From contig JAOPZQ010000157.1 of the NCBI GenBank assembly GCA_025964075.1, positions 1 to 10,497 of the forward strand: a DNA stretch of 10,497 nucleotides. Reading direction: 5' to 3'. Position 1 is the first letter of the stretch. Every line of letters begins with the position of its first letter. Source of the DNA: Solirubrobacterales bacterium (GTDB taxonomy: Bacteria; Actinomycetota; Thermoleophilia; Solirubrobacterales; Solirubrobacteraceae). The notes beneath the pieces are model-generated. The model did not search any database and was not told the DNA's origin. It was given only the letters and a program-made list of their open reading frames with translations. Position numbers and translations under genes: made by a program. This document shows, piece by piece, positions 5,705 through 10,497 of this stretch.

Positions 5705-5758
5705 CGCAGTCACAGCTCGGGGTCGACCCGGCGCGCCATGACGGACGCTCGAGGCGTA

Positions 5759-5781
5759 GGGTCGGCCGTCCGCGCCGACCC
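5759..5781 (+). terminator. Hairpin between tetR and the cupin gene
   Basis: GGGTCGG (5759-5765) and CCGACCC (5775-5781) form a perfect seven-base stem with a nine-base loop, 13 nt before the cupin ribosome site. A ten-base palindrome GGGTCGACCC lies just upstream at 5720-5729 and shares the GGGTCG core. There is no T-run. It could be a weak terminator after tetR or an operator-like pair before the cupin/kinase genes. Confidence 0.3.
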
Positions 5782-5807
5782 ACCGCGAGACACGAGGAGG
5801 AGCGCCG

Positions 5808-6134
5808 ATGGAGACCTGGGACATCCGCGAGCTGGAGATCGAGCCGCACCGGCCGCAGGTCCTCCGCTCTGACGACGAGACGCGCGCGATCGCGATCCTG
5901 CTCCCCGGCGGCGAGGAGCTGCAGGAGCACCAGGTCCACGAGCGCACGTACCTGCTCGTCGCGGACGGCGAGGTCGAGGTCGTACAGGACGGCAGCACGG
6001 TGACCGGCGGCGCGGGTCTCCTCGCCCACTTCGAGCCCGGAGAGCGCCGGACCGTGCGGGCGCTCGAGGACTCACGGCTCGTCCTCGTCCTGGCCCCGTG
6101 GCCGGGCGTCGGCCACCCTTCGCACAGCGGCTAG
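5808..6134 (+). CDS. Small single-domain cupin protein
   Basis: This 108-residue protein has one cupin (double-stranded beta-helix) domain at about 25-96. Cupin motif 1 is recognisable as GGEELQEHQVHERTYLLVADGEVEV, with His41, His44 and Glu45. In motif 2 (HFEPGERRTVRAL) the usual metal-binding His is Arg81, so the metal site is incomplete and an enzyme of the oxygenase or isomerase type is less likely than a binding or accessory role. A strong GAGGAGG (5794-5800) lies seven bases before the ATG. Only five bases separate its stop from the gluconokinase start, so the two are almost certainly co-transcribed. It may bind or sense a sugar acid, but that is inferred from the neighbour only. The exact function is not recognisable. 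Confidence 0.82.
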   Translation: METWDIRELEIEPHRPQVLRSDDETRAIAILLPGGEELQEHQVHERTYLLVADGEVEVVQDGSTVTGGAGLLAHFEPGERRTVRALEDSRLVLVLAPWPGVGHPSHSG

Positions 6135-7628
6135 TCGACATGAGCGCCGCGGACGCGCACGGCGCCGAGGTCGTCCTCGGCGTGGACATCGGGACGACCA
6201 GCGTGAAGGCGGTCGCGTTCGGCGCCGACGGCCGCGAGCATGGGAGCGCGGAGGTGCCCTATCCGCTGCTCGAGCCCCAGCCCGAGTGGGCGGTGCAGGA
6301 TCCCGAGCGACTCGTCGCGGCGACGTTCGCGGCGATCGCCGCGGCGAGCGAGGAGTCCCGGACGCGCGGTGCGCGCATCGCCGGCCTGTCCTTCAGCTCG
6401 GCCATGCACTCGCTCGTCGCGCTCGACGGCGAGGAGCGCCCCCTCACGGACCTCGTCACCTGGGCCGACACTCGCGCCACCGACCAGGCGGAGCGCCTGC
6501 GGCTCGACCGTCCGGCGCTCCCCATGCGGACCGGAACGCCGCTGCACCCGATGGCGCCCCTGTCGAAGCTCGTGTGGTTCCGCGAGCGCGAGCCCGAGCT
6601 CTTCGTGCGCGCCGAGCGGTGGGTCGGCATCAAGGCGATCGTGCTCGCCCGGCTCACGGGCTCGTGGGTGATCGACCACTCGCTGGCCTCCGGCACCGGC
6701 CTCCTCGACCTCGAGCGCCTCGACTGGGACGGCGAGGCGCTCGACGTCGCCGGGATCCGCGCGGACCAGCTCCCGCCCCTCGTGCCGACGACCGAGCGGT
6801 TGGCGCTGAGCGTGCCCGCGGCCGCGCGGCTCGGCCTCGAAGCGGGCCTCCCGGTGGTCGTCGGCGCGGGCGACGGACCGCTCGCGAACCTCGGCGTCGG
6901 CGCCGTCCGCCCGGGGGTCGCGGCCTGCTCGATCGGGACGAGCGGCGCGCTGCGGCTCGTCGTCGAGAACCCGGTCGTCGACCCGGGCCGGCGGCTCTTC
7001 TGCTACGCCCTGACCCCCGGGCGCTGGGTCGTGGGCGGCGCGATCAACAACGGCGGCGTCGTGCTGCAGTGGGCCGGCGAGGCGCTGGCGCCGGACCTCG
7101 GCGAGCACTCAGAGGACGCGCTGCTCGCCCTCGCCGCGGACGTCCCGGCGGGCAGCGAGGGGCTGATCATGCTCCCCTACCTGCTGAGCGAGCGAGCGCC
7201 GAACTGGAGCGCCCTCCCCCGCGGCGCCTACGTCGGGCTCACCCGCGTCCACCGCCGCGGCCATCTCGTCCGCGCGGCGCTCGAGGGCGTCTGTCAGCAG
7301 CTCGCGCTCGTCCTCGCGTCGATGCGCGACGCCGGCAACGAGGTCCGCGAGATCCGGGCGACCGGCGGCTTCGCCCAGGGACCGCTGTGGCGGCAGATCC
7401 TCGCCGACACCCTCGGGATGCCGATCGGGTTCCCGGAGGGGCACGAGGGCTCGAGCTTCGGCGCGGCCCTGCTCGGGATGGAGGCGCTCGGCCTGATCGA
7501 CACGATCGACCGCGCGAGCGAGCTCGTCGGCGTGGAACAGGTCGTCGCGCCCGATCCCGCCGGCGCCGAGGTCCTCGCGACGCGGCTGCCCCTCTTCGCC
7601 GACCTCTACGACGCGCTCGGCCCGACCT

Positions 7629-8771
<1,143 letters not shown>

Positions 8772-8778
8772 CCGCCGG

Positions 8779-8784
8779 ACGCTA
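8779..8784 (-). promoter_or_regulatory. Possible -10 element (TAGCGT) for the aminotransferase
   Basis: TAGCGT on the minus strand ends 7 nt before the ATG at 8771, with no Shine-Dalgarno between, which suits a leaderless transcript. TTGAAC at 8803-8798 is the nearest -35-like hexamer, but the 13-base spacer is short. Confidence 0.35.
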
Positions 8785-8854
8785 CCGGTACGGTGGGGTT
8801 CAACTGCGGCTCGACGTGGAAGAATCCGGCCGGTCAGGCAGGAGTACGTCAATC

Positions 8855-8877
8855 GCGCGACGTCGGGGCTGTCGCGC
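8855..8877 (+). repeat. Inverted repeat in the 5' leader of the sedolisin gene
   Basis: GCGCGAC (8855-8861) and GTCGCGC (8871-8877) are perfect complements with a nine-base loop, ending eight bases before the purine-rich ribosome site. A competing pair ACGTC/GACGT (8846-8850 and 8859-8863) overlaps the left arm. The structure could influence ribosome access. Apart from this, the 8772-8900 gap holds only weak promoter-like sequence. Confidence 0.3.
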
Positions 8878-8885
8878 CGCAATGC

Positions 8886-8894
8886 GGGAGGGAG
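8886..8894 (+). promoter_or_regulatory. Ribosome binding site of the sedolisin gene
   Basis: The purine run GGGAGGGAG lies six bases before the ATG at 8901. It fixes the start in an open frame that extends more than 600 bp further upstream, and a signal peptide follows directly. Confidence 0.8.
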
Positions 8895-8900
8895 AACCCA

Positions 8901-10196
8901 ATGAGTCGACGCCACGGTTCGGCGGGTGCGGTGGTCTTCGCCGTGCTCGCCCTGGCGGTGAGCGCAGCGCCGGCCGGAGCGGCCGGCCTGTCGCTGCATC
9001 TACCGCTGCACGGTCCGACGGCCGCGTTCGGATGCGCAAACCCGGCCAACCACGGTCTGGTCGGAAAGGTGCTCGGCGCGGTGAGCACGAAGGTGAGCAG
9101 CTCGCTGGGCTGCTTGGGCCGCGCGATCCGACCGGCGAGCGATCCCGGCCCGGAGGTCATGGCCGGCCCCACCGGCCTCGGCCCGACGCAGATCCAGTCG
9201 GCCTACAAGCTCGCCGGGCTGAGTGCCGCCGGACGCACGGTGGCGATCGTCGACGCCTACGACGATCCGAGGGCCGAGTCCGACCTCGCGAAGTACCGGA
9301 GCACGTTCGGGCTGCCGGCGTGCACGACGGCGAACGGGTGCTTCAAGAAGCTCAACCAGAACGGCGCCGCCAGCCCGCTCCCCGCGGGCGACTACGGCTG
9401 GGCGATGGAGATCAGCCTCGACCTGGACACGGTCTCGGCGGCCTGTCCGAGCTGCCACATCCTCCTCGTCGAGGCCAACTCCGCGAACGGCGCCGACCTG
9501 ATGAAGGCGGTCGACGCCGCGGCCGGCACGCCCGGCGTCGTCGCGATCTCGAACAGCTACGGCGGGAGCGAGGACAGCACGATCACCGGGCTCGACTCGC
9601 ACCTCAACCATCCCGGCATCGCGATCACCGCGAGCTCGGGCGACAGCGGCTACGGCGTCAGCTGGCCGGCGTCCTCGCAGTACGTGACGGCGGTCGGCGG
9701 GACGACGCTCGCGACGGCGTCGAACGCCCGCGGCTGGACGGAGACCGCCTGGTCGGGATCGGGCAGCGGCTGCTCGGCGTTTGAGCCCAAGCCGGCGTGG
9801 CAGCACGACCCGAGCTGCGCGCGGCGCACCGTCGCCGACGTCTCGGCCGACGCCGACCCGAACTCCGGACTCGGCGTCTACGACACGTACAACTCGTGCG
9901 GCTCGAGCAGCTTCTGCGACCTGCTGATCCGGCTCGGCGTCGCGCAGGGCCTCGACGGGTGGGCGCAGGTCGGCGGCACGAGCCTGTCGTCGCCGCTGGT
10001 CGCCTCCGTGTACGCGCTCGCCGGGAACACGGCGTCGGTCAACTACGGCAGCTTCCCCTACAGCCACACGGGGTCGCTGTTCGACGTGACGAGCGGCTCG
10101 AACGGGAGCTGCGGCGGGTCGTACCTGTGCACGGCCGGCGCGGGCTACGACGGCCCGACCGGGTTGGGCACGCCGAACGGCACCGGGGGGTTCTAG
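8901..10196 (+). CDS. Secreted S53-family serine-carboxyl peptidase (sedolisin)
   Basis: This is an exported endopeptidase of 431 residues. A signal peptide covers about 1-27 (hydrophobic VVFAVLALAV, then APAGAA). The catalytic domain begins near residue 92 (GLGPTQIQSAYKL). All sedolisin residues are present: Glu170 and Asp174 (WAMEISLDLD), oxyanion-hole Asp248 (TASSGDSGYG) and nucleophile Ser361 (GGTSLSSP). The C-terminal calcium site is also present, with Asp395 (LFDVTSG) and GAGYDGPTGLGTP around Asp417. Only about 60-65 residues lie between signal peptide and catalytic domain, far less than the roughly 200-residue Pro-kumamolisin propeptide of classical members, and they show none of its motifs. 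Twelve cysteines can pair in sequence order (45-71, 141-147, 182-185, 291-306, 333-339, 404-410), suggesting heavy disulfide bracing. It is transcribed alone; the divergent neighbour is an aminotransferase. The natural substrate is unknown. Sedolisins often work at acid pH. Confidence 0.93.
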   Translation: MSRRHGSAGAVVFAVLALAVSAAPAGAAGLSLHLPLHGPTAAFGCANPANHGLVGKVLGAVSTKVSSSLGCLGRAIRPASDPGPEVMAGPTGLGPTQIQSAYKLAGLSAAGRTVAIVDAYDDPRAESDLAKYRSTFGLPACTTANGCFKKLNQNGAASPLPAGDYGWAMEISLDLDTVSAACPSCHILLVEANSANGADLMKAVDAAAGTPGVVAISNSYGGSEDSTITGLDSHLNHPGIAITASSGDSGYGVSWPASSQYVTAVGGTTLATASNARGWTETAWSGSGSGCSAFEPKPAWQHDPSCARRTVADVSADADPNSGLGVYDTYNSCGSSSFCDLLIRLGVAQGLDGWAQVGGTSLSSPLVASVYALAGNTASVNYGSFPYSHTGSLFDVTSGSNGSCGGSYLCTAGAGYDGPTGLGTPNGTGGF

Positions 10197-10211
10197 ACAG
10201 AGCCCTTGCAG

Positions 10212-10251
10212 CGTCACGCGCGGCGGGTCGGTACGCTCGCCGCGCGTGACG
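10212..10251. terminator. Terminator-like hairpin after the sedolisin gene
   Basis: The arms CGTCACGCGCGGCG (10212-10225) and its exact complement (10238-10251) form a perfect 14-bp stem with a 12-base loop, starting 15 nt after the protease stop. A short GTTCTG follows instead of a long T-run, as in many GC-rich actinobacterial terminators. The loop contains GGTACGCT, which looks like a -10 element for the next gene, although the TTGCAG at 10206-10211 is 20 nt away. A second palindrome GCCGCGCGCGGC lies at 10256-10267. Confidence 0.65.
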
Positions 10252-10297
10252 TTCTGCCGCGCGCGGCGCCCTGCCGCATCACGACCAAGGAGCAACG

Positions 10298-10497
10298 ATG
10301 GCCAAGAAGGGAGACACCGACCTCTTCGAGCGCCTGCATGCCGCGGGGCTGCGCAAGCAGGTGGCGAAGACGCTCAGCGAGATCGGCGCCAGCAAGAAGG
10401 TGCACAAGGCGGCGCAGTCGGCGGCCGCGGAGCTCCGCCAACTCGCGGAGGAGATCGAGAAGCGAGTGCCGGGCACGACGCCGGCGAAGCCGGCGGC
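10298..10497 (+). CDS. Small Lys/Ala-rich helical protein of unknown function (3' end missing)
   Basis: The ATG at 10298 follows AAGGAG (10287-10292) with a five-base gap, a good ribosome site. The frame stays open for 66 codons to the window edge. The visible sequence starts MAKKGDTDLFERLHAAGLRKQ and continues as alternating hydrophobic and charged residues (QVAKTLSEIGASKKVHKAAQ, then AAELRQLAEEIEKRV). This suggests two amphipathic helices or a coiled coil, before a Pro/Ala/Lys-rich stretch at the edge (PGTTPAKPA). There is no signal peptide or membrane segment. I do not recognise the family. Basic small proteins with such tails are sometimes nucleic-acid associated, but no DNA-binding motif is visible. 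Confidence 0.75.
   Translation, partial: MAKKGDTDLFERLHAAGLRKQVAKTLSEIGASKKVHKAAQSAAAELRQLAEEIEKRVPGTTPAKPA

Noticed and set aside
3827..5998. A 723-codon minus-strand open frame opposite lgt, tetR and the cupin gene
   Set aside because: The translation is low-complexity Arg/Glu/Ala sequence opposite three well-supported genes. It is a mirror frame.
3145..6003. A very long plus-strand open frame (about 950 codons) across the sigma, lgt and tetR region
   Set aside because: It runs antisense to the sigma factor and out of frame through lgt and tetR, is extremely Arg/Pro-rich and has no domain. Long spurious frames are expected at this GC content.

Overview
This is a very GC-rich window (about 70 percent by eye, GTG starts common, mostly G or C in third codon positions). 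The gene set is actinobacterial: a class F-type sortase, a SigB/SigF-type sigma factor, NarL-type regulators, a DapC-like aminotransferase, an AefR-like TetR and a secreted sedolisin. I think it is chromosomal DNA from a deep-branching soil actinobacterium, most likely Thermoleophilia (Solirubrobacter/Conexibacter-like). That placement is inference from gene style, not a database match. I see no RNA genes, CRISPR array, insertion sequence or phage gene, and gene packing looks ordinary.

Layout. (1) 1-407: C-terminal end of a patatin-like phospholipase, then a hairpin-bearing gap. (2) 628-1980, plus strand: a class F-type sortase and a secreted CAP/SCP (YkwD-type) protein, both surface proteins. 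(3) 1993-4029, minus strand: transcription runs from a SigB/SigF-type sigma factor (start 4029) to a receiver-only response regulator (start 3050) to a NarL/LuxR response regulator (start 2658). No histidine kinase, anti-sigma factor or anti-anti-sigma factor is present. The sigma gene has a promoter-like site of its own class, suggesting autoregulation. (4) 4181-5008, plus: lgt, prolipoprotein diacylglyceryl transferase, divergent from the sigma gene. (5) 5045-7672, plus: a TetR regulator with a perfect 15-bp palindrome at its start, a small cupin protein and a gluconokinase-like FGGY sugar kinase. The cupin and kinase genes are almost contiguous. (6) 7629-8771, minus: a PLP aminotransferase overlapping the kinase gene tail to tail by 44 bp. 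(7) 8901-10196, plus: a secreted S53 serine-carboxyl peptidase with all catalytic residues, twelve cysteines and an unusually short leader region, followed by a 14-bp-stem terminator-like hairpin. (8) 10298 to the end: the start of a small Lys/Ala-rich helical protein of unknown function.

Functionally the window mixes cell-envelope work (sortase, CAP protein, Lgt, secreted protease), a stress/signal regulatory block (sigma factor plus two response regulators) and small-molecule metabolism (gluconate phosphorylation, amino-acid transamination). I find no clearly new multi-gene system. The points most worth a second look are the orphan sigma/response-regulator block, the TetR operator, a recurring -10-like hexamer 6-8 nt before SD-less start codons (probable leaderless genes), the cysteine-rich sedolisin, and a strong hairpin just inside the sortase gene.
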